Below, piece after piece: positions 1 to 11,319 of a stretch of DNA of 64,000 nucleotides (positions are counted from its first letter, which is position 1; each line of letters opens with the position of its first letter). A model generated the notes under the pieces. It did no database searches. It had not been told where the DNA came from and saw only the letters and a list, made by a program, of their open reading frames with translations. The DNA comes from Apus apus. Its lineage: Eukaryota > Chordata > Aves > Apodiformes > Apodidae. The stretch lies in NCBI RefSeq assembly GCF_020740795.1, contig NC_067285.1, positions 19,883,241 to 19,947,240 of the forward strand, read 5' to 3'. The position numbers and the translations under genes were made by a program.

Positions 1-313
1 TTAAGAAATAGTAACAGTAGAGCTCCATGGGTAGCAGGCAGATACAGCTTGGCAGTGGGTTGAGACAAGAAAATACTGTTTAGCACCTTGACAGGAAGCC
101 CAAACGAGTCCACAGAAAAGACCATTCCTACTGAAAAATAAAGCAATCTCCAACACCTTAACTGCAAAAACTTTTCTTTAGACAAGTAAGTTACTAGCCT
201 ATTCAGTTCCATTTTATATCTTAAGGAACAGGAATATAAAGGGCTAGAAGGAACACATTACACCTCAGGACCATAAAAGAACTGACCTCTGTGTTTCATC
301 ACAGACATCCTAC

Positions 314-544
314 CTTCAAGAAGTTCCAAAGGTTCTCATCAAATGGAGACTTGGCTGTCTGGATCTTGCCCTGGCAGTAATCACAAAGGTTCTCTGACTG
401 CAAGGCCATCTGCAGTTCTCTGGATCGGAGCAGGAATTCAGTTTCAGTGGTGACTTGACTGATGAATACCTGGTGCAGGTGAGCCTGCTGCATTTGCTGT
501 CCAGGAGCTTTGGTGAGACCAAAGGAAATAAGTTTTCCTCCAAA
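314..544 (-). CDS. SEC31B: SEC31B coding exon 10 (residues 399-475), last exon in the window
   Basis: 231 bp, phase 0 at both ends, acceptor CTTCCTCAG, donor AAG|GTAGGA. It opens with [12 protein letters not shown], the strand that inserts into Sec13, followed by HHQV-type [16 protein letters not shown] and the start of the helical region. The next exon is off the left edge; bases 1-313 look like intron. Confidence 0.93.
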
Positions 545-3500
545 CTGAGGAAGACAGAATGAGATACAGTAAGCATTCTTATAAACAAAGGTAAAAGTAA
601 CTCAGTTAGCTCTTCATTCAGCAAGGTGGACTCAAGTTCCAGCTGTGATTACAAGAAACCCGCAGTTTAATGTGGTACGGACATCAAGGGAGTTCACATC
701 ACAAGCCCTTCAGCAGAACACTAATAAGAACAGTTGTGTATGCACTGTCAGGCCTAGCCACTTGCAAATGCCAGATAGGCACAGAGGAAAACGTACCATT
801 TGGAAGTGTTTGTTCTTTTAGGACAAGGAGAGTCAATGACTATCAGGAGAATGGCAGGCACTACACAGACAGTGAACAAGTCAAGCCTTTGGGTAAAAGA
901 ACAATTCAGCCTTTTGATTAAGTAGGAAAGAGGTGAAAAAATTAAATACATGGGTAGGAAGAAGAAACACCAATAAGAACAGGAATGCATGTTACAGCCT
1001 ACCAGGATAGCTTTTATAAGTCTTCCTTAGCTTTTTTAACTTTTACTTATAATCTCCCTTTCTCTGCTACAAAACTCCTGTCGAAAATATATCCGAATGT
1101 TGAGCAAAAGAGTTTTGCTCCAAGGGACACCACAGTGCACCTTAAACAGCCATTAAACAACTAGCAACAGGAAGATATAAAGGTTTCTGTAGTGAATGAA
1201 CAGAATCGTGTCACAAGGTGACACATTTATTGTGTTTATTAAGATAAGAATTCTCCATCTGCTTACTGCAAATGAAACTCCCACGGGTCTGCGAATCCAC
1301 TTGGGTGGCTTTTTTAATGGTGGAATCAAGGTGGTCTGAGCTACTTGCTCTGGCACTTGTAGAGGTGGAAGCACCTGTCCTGTACCAAAGGGATCCAGGT
1401 TGTTGAAGGAGGAAGAAATCTAGAATCAGATGGAGAAAAGAATAAAATATAATTCAATTCCTCTCTGTACTGAGTAAGGACAAAACCCTATTGCTTACTT
1501 TCCTTGCTGATGAAAAAAATAGGGTATTATATCACCTCTTCCTGGAGTACCACTAAGTCTCTGAGAGAAACAGTATTTCCAGTTTCAGAAATTATTTCTC
1601 AAGAAAGCTTCATCTTGAGAGATTTTCAAGTAATTTTTCCTCAGCAAGATGCAAATTCCCTAACAAACATTGCTCAGTGTAGCAACCATCTCTTAAACAC
1701 GGGAGTTACAAAATTACTTGTTTTATGCAAGACAGTTGACAACATAGGGCCAAAAGTTGTCCAACTTATTTCTTTCCTTGCTCAGCAAGGAAAGCTGACT
1801 CCCTTTCTGTTGCTGAAGTCCTCCAAATGGGTTGGTTTTAAGGACTGTCTCAAGCTTTTATAGCTTACATAAGGCTGGAGAAATAATCTCTCCAGACCTT
1901 CTCGCTTAGACAAGAGAGTGTTTATGTGCTCTCTGATCTGAATTTCTGATATTTAGGAATTCAGTGAGCATACATACAATGCTGTTCACAAGCATTCTTA
2001 ATTTTTAACATTGTTGGCATAGATTAGTTGTTTGCTAAACACAACCCTGTTTGAGGTTGACTGGACCATAGGGCATAGCTCCAAAATACAGCTGACCGGT
2101 ACACCTGAAAAGAAGCAACACAAGGCTCAAACTAGGACTCACAAAGAATTACAGGCAAGACCTACATGTTTTGTCTTTCAAGTCTTTCTTGAGGGGAAAC
2201 AAATTCTAAAGAAAGACCATTTCCTGGAGGAACAGCTTATACCTAACACATCATTCACCCTAAGCCTTCAAAAAACCAACATGCACTAACAGGGTACCAG
2301 GAACATCAACCACCAGATCCTCAACAGAGTTTCTGTCCTGATGCCATGGAATGCAGAGGAAAGAGATCCCTTGGTTATGAACTCCCCACCTCCATAATTT
2401 TAATTATCTCCTTCTATTTTTGTTCTTACTTGTTGTTTTATTTATCTCAGAGTTATTCTATGCTAACTGTTCTCCAATTTTGAAGAGTGGAAGTGTGGCA
2501 TACGCATGTGAAGAACCCACAGAAAGAAAATTCTCCATGGGTTAAAAGAAATCCTTAATCTCCTACAGCTGCTCCATGATAAAGTATTTTCTTTCTCTTG
2601 CAAATCCTATGAAACTGAACTCAGTCAGCTGTAAATGACTATATAAATAACACTTAAGCCAGCTCATACATATTCTCTTAAAACCTGTATTGTAAGGCAT
2701 TTGTTGGCTGGGAAAGAGGGAGAGAATTAAAAGACTAGACACCAGATTAAAACTAAAATTTTAGACAATACTGACACTTAATCTGTTCAGAGTTCACCCA
2801 TATATTCATTGGCTAGGTAATGGATTTCAGTACCAAAATATTAACATGCTCCAAGTTACAGTCAACTGACTTAGGAAAAATTCCTAATAGTGGCTTATAA
2901 GCTATTTTAAAAAATATTTTCTGAACTAATAAATATTAACATCTATTAATTAGTATCAATGTATTCCATTTTAATCTAATGACAAAACAAGCTTGTTGCT
3001 CTAACACTTGTGCTGGGTTTTTTTAGTCTAGTAGTAAAAACCATACAATATATATAACATCAAAACTACACTTGATCTTGGTTCTCTTCGCACACTTTAA
3101 TGAATTTTACAAAAAATACTGAGACACCCTTGTCAAGAGGCTAGGTAGCCCCTTTGGGAGTTGGTGGATATTAAGTCCTCATACAGGCAGCTTCTGCTTC
3201 CCACACCATACAGCTATACTCCTGGTGGGTGGGCCAGACTGCATCACTTAAAAAAATCACAGCTACACATGTGCTTCAAATGCTTTCAGAAGTCAGGTAA
3301 GTGCCAATCTGTCAAGCATCAACATGTTCACAGGACTTTACCTTGTCAGCCTGTGTCTTCTGCTGAGCTTCTAAGTTCCCACCCATAACAGAATAAATGT
3401 TGATCCAGCCATCGAAAGTGGCAGCAGAGAAGACCGAAGGATTCCTTGGACACCACTGGACATCAAAGCACCACTGACTCCGTATGGGCAACTCATAAAC

Positions 3501-6500
3501 CACCTACGACAGAAAGAGAGAAGGCAGAAGAACAACACAAATAGTTCCCCTGCTTTCCCCCAAATTACTTGCCCAGTGTGTCACACTTTATTTACACGTC
3601 ACCATTGTATACAATTTTCTTATTTTGGTTCTTGAAGGATGCATTGCAACCAAGTTACAGTGTATTGAGCCCAAACAGCAGAAAGCCACAGAAAACTACC
3701 ATACCACAGAACCCTGATTGTGGAACAAAATGCAAAGGCAGCAAGTCAGTACAGCCACACCTGCTGCTAACCAAGGAAGACACACCAGAAAACACCACAA
3801 GAAAACCAAAAGCAAGAAGGTGTCAGGAGCAAGAACATGTAAACAAAAAGAACAGTCTGGAAACAAATTTGAGAAGGAAAATAAAAGCCTAAAGAAAGAA
3901 AAGTAGAGCAGAAGAGAACTGTAATAGCTGCAGCTGAACTATGAAGGACATTGCAGTCACCAAGTTTCTGCTCCAGAATTTAAAAATCCAAAGTTCAATT
4001 CATGGCCCAAATATGGACTTCCTGCCTGATGCTGGGCAACTCTCTAACACAGCCTTGACTTTGAACCTCCAGTTTGTAAAATGGAGAGATTTCCTTTATG
4101 CTTCACAGGCACAAAGCACATAGAATCACAGCTTCCTCCTCTGTAGGAACATGAACAGCATTTTCTATCTCCAGGTATAAAACACTGTTTTTGCTTGTAT
4201 TAAAATCTGGATCACTAAATTTAAAACAAAACAAGCACCAAAAAAACCCAAAATAATAAAAAACAACCCTTCTCCCAAACTCACTGCATCAGCCATTCTG
4301 TAACCGTACTATCCTTACTATTGGAAACCTTCCCAATTTTTGTAGTATCTAAAAATTGTAGCCAAGAACAGCCCCCTAACAATAGTTTGTGCATAAATGC
4401 CTAAGTTGAATGTGGACTCTGCAAACCTACAGCAGCATGCATAAAGATGAGTCAGCTGTGCTAAAACTGTGGGTTTTTTTTTATTTTTCTACTGAAACAC
4501 AGTGAAAAGATTAATAAAAATTAGTCTTGGGGAATGTTTCAGAATCTGATTCTCTTGTAGACACTAGACATCTGTACAGAGTGAGCTTCAAATCCCACAA
4601 AACCACAACAGCAGCATTTCATGCATTTTATGAAAAAGGATTAATTTTTTTCCATGTCTCCAAGGCAGAGGTGGTCAGCTAAGTCAAACTGTCCCATGAA
4701 ATCAATCAAGCCTGGGGCTCCCAGCTGGACTTTGGTCAGTATTATTAGAATACTTTCCCTATGCTATTATCAAGATCAACTGCATGAACTCTGTTCAAAG
4801 TTCGAAATTCAGTTTTATAAAGAAATTCAGCATTGAATGACTAGGTGTGCAGAAAATATTTTTACACCGTCTTATTTTAATTCAGGTGATACCAAAATAT
4901 TTCAAAAACAGTGAATCTGAGACATGTGACTAGATAAGCACATACATATTAAACCACTGTACTATGAATAAAGTTTACATACATATTTGATTACATTGTT
5001 CCCCTCTGAATGACCTTAACAAATGTACCTCATCTTCCTCCCAGTTTCCCCCCCCAAAAAACTTACTACTACAGGAGAAGAAAGAAGAAACAAACAGACA
5101 GAGAACACCACATGTGTGAGCATAGCAAGAGTAACCATAATTAGCATAATTGTGCTCTAGGTGACCCTGCTCTAGCAGGGGGGGTTGGACTAGATGATCT
5201 TTCGAGGTCCCTTCCAACCCCTAAGATTCTATGATTCTATGAAACTAAAGCTTTCTTCCCTCTATGATCTCTGGACACACATATACTGTAGATAATCTCT
5301 GCCTGTCTCTGTTGTTTTCAGTCTGGATATGGACAACACTCTTATTCACTCCAGACAGGAAGAATGAAGAAAATATATTGAAGGAAGTTACATTGGTACT
5401 TCACAGGGCTACAGAAAAGGGACACACACATAGCATAGCATGCAACTCTGTATAAAGCAGACCATGTGTACTTGTAGCTGTGGCTACGTACCTCCCCCAC
5501 ACTTGGGTTCCAGCACAAGATCCGATTGTCTTTGGCGCTACTCAACAGCAGTTCAGGGTCAGCCTGGCACCAAGAGACAGAGAGAATTCCCCTAAAATAG
5601 ATCAGAAATAAATCAGTCATATTTCATACCTGGTCCACTCTGCCACTCTGTCACCAAGAAAGCAGCAGAAATGCTGCTTAAGCTCAGAAATGCTAGTGCT
5701 CATCTCAGGTAGATGAGAACTCAACCCTCAACTAGATTAACCTGTGAAACAAAGCAAGCCTAGCAAAAAATCATAGCTCTCCTAAGTCCAGTCTCCCAGA
5801 TGGCTGCCTTTGAAAGATGGAGATCCTTGAAAAGGCAACTCAACAAGCAAGTCCTCACCTAGTGTGCCTTTCCAGCTGGCTCAAAGGAGAGGTAGCAAAA
5901 CGTAAGTCCCATATTTGGATCACTGGCAAGCGGTCACACTCAGAGGAAAGGACCAGTTGGGTTGCAACTTCTGGATGCCAGGCCATTCCTGAGCAATGCA
6001 TCTGGGGACAAGAATAGCACAGGCTGAAAATTCAGTAAAGCAACCTGGCAATAGCACAGATGGTCCAGAGCCACATCATTCTGTATTTAACTTGCCAGGA
6101 ACACTTATAACAAGTCTAGCAATCTCTTGCTGTGGAAAGCAAGTATTTCTGCCTTCTCTACATAGCAAAAAACCCCCACTAGCCATACAGAAGTTGAAGG
6201 ACTATTTCAAAGTTTATGTAGGAAGACAGCTGGGATTAAAACACAGGAGGCTTCTCATAAATGAGCTGTGAACACAGAAACTGAATGCAAGAATGCCATA
6301 ATTTTAGGAACAGCTAGAGGCCTTGTCTCTCCATTTCATGAGGGGAAAAAGAGAGAGGTGCTCTGATGCTTCAGTTCCAAGAGAACCACCCCCAATGGCT
6401 CCCACAATAAAAATGCTTGATTCCAAGAGCTTGTGCATTGCTTTGCAGTCACATGTGGCACATTGTAAGCTAGTCAGAACCACAGTCTTTCCTCCACTCA

Positions 6501-9500
6501 CTCTGTTGCTGTGGTCACTGACTTTGATGATAGGCTCATTCTTCCTGAGGTCCCAAACCACAGCCTTGCCGCTGGGGTGAGCGGAGGACAGGATATGCTG
6601 CACCTGCCGATTCCAGGACACTGCGCTGATGTCTTCATGAGGCTGCCAAGATAGGAAAGGCCACACATCCATTATTCTCATGTTGAGGCAACACTAACCA
6701 CAGTATTCTGTCACAAGGTGAACTGAGGGATTTGAGGATATACAGATTCTTCTCTTCAATCACTGATCAACTGACTGGAAGCAGCAACACTGACCAGAAA
6801 GACTAGGAAGCACAGAAAGACCTTTACTCAGCATGTACAGTGGACAGTCAAATTGTATGGGGAATGTCACTTGGAAAAGCAGCTCTGCATTTTGGAAGCA
6901 GGCACTGGATTCTGCATTGGCCAAATGTGCCATAAACCAGTTAAGAGAGAACTGCAGCTAAGAGAACACAGATGCATGCTTCTACTCTGACTCCTTGGAT
7001 GAACTTAAATGGAAAGATGACCTTGTGCAACATTTCAGGAGTGCAGTGAGATGGAAAATGATGAAGCATTCAAGGCTAATTGCTGTGACTGTACCTACTG
7101 CAATGCAGGAGATAGGTGAGGAGACAAATGGGAGGCTTACTGGAATAAGAACTTGGCCTGCTTTTACACAAGTTTACTAAGATTTTTTTCACTATTCAGG
7201 ATTGTCCTGAATAATATAACCAGCAACAGAAGATCAGAAGCTTCTTCCTCTTCAAACATAGGAAACACCATCTGGGAGTTAATAGCCAAGATGCATTAAA
7301 CGGCTCACTGGCTCTGCTAAGGATATTACTTTTATGAGATATGAAAAGCTTCAGCTGAAGCCTGAAGTAAATTCATTCCTCAGAGAAGGTCCAATAAGCC
7401 TTCTTAATCCATCACACATGCCCCAGCTGGATCACAAGATAAACTGGTCAGTTACTTGATTCAAATCCACAAAGGGCTTACCCATCCATGCAAAGCGCAT
7501 CTTTCCAGAGCCTGCCAGATTACCTCCCCTCCCCTTATAACACACTTTGCACCTCTTCAGAATGAAGCTGATCAGTCAGTTCTGGGTCACCATTCTCCTG
7601 ACAGATGTCAAGGTCATTCCCCCTTCACAGACTGACTAGACAGGGAGGACTCCACACATCCACATCTTTTTGCCTTGCCTGCTGCAATATAAAACTGCAG
7701 GGGTATTGCCCAGAGGAAAACTCATTTACCTGTGATTTAGCCCCTGGAGTCATAGGCACACTGAAGTTATTCAAGTCCCAGATGAAAATTTCAGAATCAT
7801 TTGCTCCAGAAGCCAAGAGGTTACTCTATAGACAAAAAAAAAAAAAAGCTCAGCTGAGTTCCACAAGGAAAGAGGACAGATTTCTTAAAAATAAATGTAA
7901 TTAAAAAACCCCAGAGTTTCCGAGGTCAGATAAGAGCTGCATTTCACAGCCACTGTGAAGCAGAAAGATACTAACCGAATTACAAACCAAGCACTTTTCT
8001 GGCCTCTCTGCCTTCAGCTGTGCCACAGTACAGACCTCTTTAAAATTTGTCTAGCAAACTAGATGTGCAGTGTGTGGCTGGTGTTACTCATCATTACATT
8101 TTGTCAGAGGCCTGGAAGCCACTGTCTCTAGCCAGCTGAGCCTTTGCCTGGCCTCCTGCCACTAGGGACATTTCTTCTGAGAAGATGCAGGCTTCCCAGA
8201 AGGGTCTGCAGACAACTTTCAATTTGCTTTTGTGCTACTGTGAGAACCTGTGTTCCGTTCACCACTCACTTATGTTGCAATCTCTGCAGTGTGATCACAG
8301 CCACACTGATTCAGACACCAATTAAACAAAAACAGTCCTGATTTCAAATGGATAATGCTCTAACATGGAATAGACACCTTTTTACAGAGGTAAGAGGCTT
8401 GATCAAGGCCAGAGGGCTAAAGCCGTGAATAGAACCCAAATTTGGCTCCCAAACCAGTCTCATGTCACAACTACCATGCCTCTTTGAGGTTAAAAATTGT
8501 CACTTCAGTTTATAAATCTCTATACACAAGGGAAAAACATTTTTTTTAATATAGTGGTTTATTTGATTATAAGTATCTTGATGTTGCCTACCTGGAAAGG
8601 GTTGAAGTCAAGAGCTCGAACAGGACCTGAATGCTTCTCTGTCTGCCCAATTATAGGCTCACTCTTGGAAGCCAAAATGTTGTGCACACTGTACATTGTC
8701 AGTACACCATTATCCCCTCCACCTATGAGCACTCCAGAGGACTCTGAGGACCCATTTCCAAAGTTACCCCAGATCAGCTTATGAAACCTAAAAAATAAGA
8801 AAATAGAGCTATCACAGGCCACAGTGGTGGAAGTCAAAACACCCTCTGCATTACCAAAAACCACATCCATGTTCTGACCTATCAAACATAACCATCAGTT
8901 TGCACTTAAATAACCATTTCCCTTTGATGATGACTGTGGCTCTTACATGGGAAAAAAAAAACAACAATGAGCTTTTTTCCAAAGACCATCCCCACCCCTC
9001 ACCCCCCACCGCCCCCCCCCGTCGCAAGTTTCCCACACCCCTCCTCCCTTAAAATGTTTGAAACCTCATACGGGATTTGGTGGTGAACTACTCTAACATA
9101 CACTATACAGAAAATTAGATCACAGGACTACATGCCTTCTTTTCCTGAGCTACTGTCTGAAAAATGCTTATCCAATGTAAAAGCCACCAGTTACAAATCA
9201 AGACTGTTTTACACTGGGTACAAATGTCACCCACACCGATGGGCCTAAGAAATCACCCTGTCTTAAAAAGCTGGAATATAAGTTTCACTCTGCCTCTACG
9301 CTCTTTATTGCAAATCATTAGCCCCAGCAAATTCACGATACAGAATGACTCTCCTGACTGCCTACCATGTAAGTCCTTTCAGACTTCTCCAATGGTCCAA
9401 CTGTTGTACTTTTACACCCAACATGATTTGTGTCCACAAATACATTCAATCCTTAAAGACAGAGGTCAAATGATGTAAAAGATCACTTTATACTCCTCTC

Positions 9501-11309
9501 CATTCTTGCAGCAGAAAAACCCTTTTCAGTTCCACTGATTGATATGGCAGTATGAGTTTCTAGTACCTGTTTGAGGCAGTCAGTGTTCCTTTCTGCTTCA
9601 TGTCCAGGGAGGGATCCCTGAAGTCAACCTCAAATATTTCCAAAGTGGCATTTGTACTGAAGGATGCATCCAGTTGTTGGGCAGATGTTCCTAGCAGAAG
9701 TACAAGGGCAAAACAAGTGGGCGCTTTTTTCAAGAGCACAAGATACAGAAAGAGCAAGGCACTGGAAATCTGTTCTTCATAGTCAACACAACGTTGGCTC
9801 TACGCACTCAAGGAGAGGACATGTTAGAATACTCCAGAAAGAGGAATCAACAAATAAATACAAAACTTTAAAATAAATTAGAATTTTTTCTAGAAATTCT
9901 AGGCAACAGGGTCACTATTGCATAAATACCTCTCTTAGGATAAATATAATTCCTATATCTTCTTCCAAGCAGCCACAGCTTCTGATATTGTCCTTATTTA
10001 AATTACAAATGCAGTTGCATCATGAAACCCTGCTACAAGTATGATCCCAAATACCTCTGTACATTGCTCCTCAACCATTACCCTATGTCTTGATCAAGAT
10101 TTCTAAATTTGGTCTACAACAAAAGTTCTTTAACCTTAGCCAATTAAACGCTCCCCAGTAATCTACAGACAGCTAGTAGCCACACAGTGCTGGCTTCCTT
10201 TCTTCTCCCTAGCTTACAGAACAAAAGCTAAAAATAGATTGAACATTGCCTAATGGGACACTGCCAGGCAAATTCTCAGTTACCACAGAGGTGCTTTGTA
10301 AAAGTCTATGGCATGAAAAGTGCCCAAGAGACTATTAAATAGCAGTACAAATTATGAAACTATGTAGTTTCTGATCTAAAGCAGACTGAAGCCAAGACCT
10401 TTGGTCCAAGCAAAAATCTGTCCTTATTAGAGAAACACAGACAATGTACCCCCAAAATGGTAATGTTGTTTTTAAGGCAATAGCTGAAATTTTGGCACTT
10501 TCTTTTGACATTCATCCCTGCTAAAAAAAACCCACAAAAACAACAACGAAGCAATATGGCAGGGCTGCACAACCCAGGCAGGAGACAGAGATGACTAGCT
10601 CTCATTTTGGGCAAACAACCCAGGCTGTTGGTTCCACAATGACACTAAACTCACTCACTGCCGACTCAGTGAACAGGCTGACCTTGTGCTTCAGGAAATA
10701 AAATTACTGTAATAGTGAATAATGAATAATGTCCACAACATGCAAATTTAAGGTTCTGCAGAAATACTGAAAATTTAATTATAACTAAAACATGAAACTT
10801 TGGGGAGACTTCTACTACTCTACTACAAACCATGTGATAATGTCTGAAGACCAACAGAGTAAAAGTGATCTTCAATGAACATGATTAGAAAACTTTTTCT
10901 TCCTACAGACACACCAAGCATGTAATCTTATTTTGTTTTAATTGTAATAATAAGCAGGTGTTGGAATTCATACAGACTTAATTAGAATGTCTTAGTTAGC
11001 TTTTCACCCTTTGAAAAAAACAGTGGCCATCAATGTGTCAAAGATAGGCATACAAATAATCCTCTACAAGTCATTTAGCAAAAAATTAAGACTGTAACAT
11101 TTTTGGTATATTGCTTGAAAGCTTTCCAGAGTTTATTAAGGTGGGAATTTTTGAAAGTTAAAGCCAATACAAATCTACATAAAACTCTGTGACTCAAACT
11201 TTAATTTTCACAAATTGAAAAGAACTTTACCTGTTGCTAAATAAATGGGGTGGTTGTTTGCTGGGCTCCATGCTTGGACAGCTGTTCGCTCAATTTCTTT
11301 TAGCTTCAT
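314..11309 (-). CDS. SEC31B: SEC31B, COPII outer-coat subunit, 5' part (475 codons; gene continues past base 1)
   Basis: Ten coding segments on the minus strand join in unbroken phase: 11309-11231, 9690-9567, 8787-8592, 7825-7730, 6642-6502, 6001-5859, 5591-5492, 3503-3342, 1419-1267 and 544-314 (1425 bp, 475 codons). All introns seen are GT-AG. Sec31 pairs with Sec13 to form the outer cage of COPII vesicles budding from the endoplasmic reticulum. Residues 1 to about 340 form a WD40 propeller; blade-ending motifs include IFIWDL (W149), AVVWDL (W195) and IQIWDL (W243). Residues about 376-410 carry the [10 protein letters not shown] and FGGKL segment, which in known Sec31 proteins adds a blade to Sec13. 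The alpha-solenoid and proline-rich parts lie outside the window. The family is certain. I choose the SEC31B paralog over SEC31A because NDUFB8 and HIF1AN are adjacent, which is inference from synteny. The start ATG has A at -3. Confidence 0.93.
1267..1419 (-). CDS. SEC31B: SEC31B coding exon 9 (residues 348-398)
   Basis: 153 bp, phase 0 at both ends, acceptor GATTCTAG, donor GCA|GTAAGC. It encodes the linker [11 protein letters not shown] and the [16 protein letters not shown] segment that leads into the Sec13-interacting strand. Confidence 0.94.
3342..3503 (-). CDS. SEC31B: SEC31B coding exon 8 (residues 294-347)
   Basis: 162 bp, phase 0 at both ends, acceptor CTGTCGTAG, donor AAG|GTAAAG. 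It encodes the last propeller blade: [20 protein letters not shown], then the [17 protein letters not shown] strand. Confidence 0.95.
4022..4130 (+). repeat. MIR-type SINE fragment
   Basis: The stretch GATGCTGGGCAA, followed about 40 bp later by CCAGTTTGTAAAATGGAGAG, resembles the MIR core order (GACCTTGGGCAAGT, then CAGTTTCCTCATCTGTAAAATGG) in forward orientation. The copy is badly worn, as expected for a repeat of amniote age in a bird. Confidence 0.5.
5150..5240 (+). repeat. CR1 retroposon 3' end
   Basis: It contains GTGACCCTGCTCTAGCAGG, GGTTGGACTAGATGATCT, TCCCTTCCAACC and a terminal ATTCTATG repeated twice. This is the diagnostic 3' tail of avian/reptilian CR1 LINEs. Only about 90 bp remain, typical of 5'-truncated insertions. 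It sits in the SEC31B intron, antisense to the gene. Confidence 0.93.
5492..5591 (-). CDS. SEC31B: SEC31B coding exon 7 (to residue 293)
   Basis: 100 bp, acceptor CTATTTTAG, donor GAG|GTACGT. It completes a split Arg codon, then encodes [18 protein letters not shown] and the [13 protein letters not shown] strand. Confidence 0.95.
5859..6001 (-). CDS. SEC31B: SEC31B coding exon 6 (residues 213-259)
   Basis: 143 bp between a TGTCCCCAG acceptor and an AG|GTGAGG donor. It encodes [18 protein letters not shown] and the [14 protein letters not shown] strand. A second AG 13 bp into the exon (TTGCTCAG) could be misread as the acceptor, but only the upstream one gives phase 0 continuity with the previous exon. 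Confidence 0.94.
6502..6642 (-). CDS. SEC31B: SEC31B coding exon 5 (residues 166-212)
   Basis: 141 bp, phase 0 at both ends, acceptor CTTGGCAG and donor AGA|GTGAGT. It encodes [16 protein letters not shown] and the WD strand [18 protein letters not shown], among the most conserved stretches of the Sec31 propeller. Confidence 0.96.
7730..7825 (-). CDS. SEC31B: SEC31B coding exon 4 (residues 134-165)
   Basis: 96 bp, phase 0 at both ends, acceptor GTCTATAG and donor CAG|GTAAAT. It encodes a near-canonical WD strand, [18 protein letters not shown], followed by the Sec31 signature PMTPGAK. Confidence 0.96.
8375..8485 (-). repeat. MIR-type SINE fragment, reverse orientation
   Basis: TTTTTACAGAGGTAAGAGGC, then TTGATCAAGGCCAGAGGGCT, TAGAACCCAAATTTGGCTCC and a final AACTACCATGCCTCT follow the order of the reverse-complemented MIR consensus along its length. 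It is intronic in SEC31B. Confidence 0.6.
8592..8787 (-). CDS. SEC31B: SEC31B coding exon 3 (to residue 133)
   Basis: 196 bp between a TTTTTTAG acceptor and a CAG|GTAGGC donor. It encodes the conserved FHKLIWG motif, the blade strand [16 protein letters not shown] and the [14 protein letters not shown] loop that opens the next WD repeat. Confidence 0.95.
9567..9690 (-). CDS. SEC31B: SEC31B coding exon 2 (residues 27-68)
   Basis: 124 bp between a TTCTGCTAG acceptor and an AG|GTACTA donor. It encodes the first propeller blade, with [14 protein letters not shown] and the [15 protein letters not shown] segment. It completes the split Gly codon from the previous exon and leaves a split Arg codon. 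Confidence 0.94.
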
Positions 11310-11319
11310 TTTCTAGGCT
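11231..11319 (-). CDS. SEC31B: SEC31B exon 2: end of 5'UTR plus start codon
   Basis: The acceptor TTCTTCTAG (AG at 11321-11320) is followed by 10 nt of 5'UTR, then ATG at 11309-11307. The coding part encodes [16 protein letters not shown] and on to residue 26, ending in phase 1 at a GTAAAG donor. The MKLKE start and the [15 protein letters not shown] stretch are typical of Sec31 proteins. Confidence 0.92.

Larger units (their letters stand above)
1..11230 (-). other. SEC31B introns between coding exons
   Basis: Introns longer than 300 bp run at 545-1266, 1420-3341, 3504-5491, 6002-6501, 6643-7729, 7826-8591, 8788-9566 and 9691-11230. They hold ordinary AT-rich intronic DNA, one CR1 tail (5150-5240), two MIR-type fragments (about 4022-4130 and 8375-8485) and short A-rich and C-rich runs. 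I see no nested gene, tRNA or convincing snoRNA. Confidence 0.7.

Noticed and set aside
314-11309. SEC31A instead of SEC31B
   Set aside because: The protein resembles both paralogs, but the neighbours NDUFB8 and HIF1AN fit SEC31B. A full-length comparison would settle it, and the distinguishing 3' half is outside the window.
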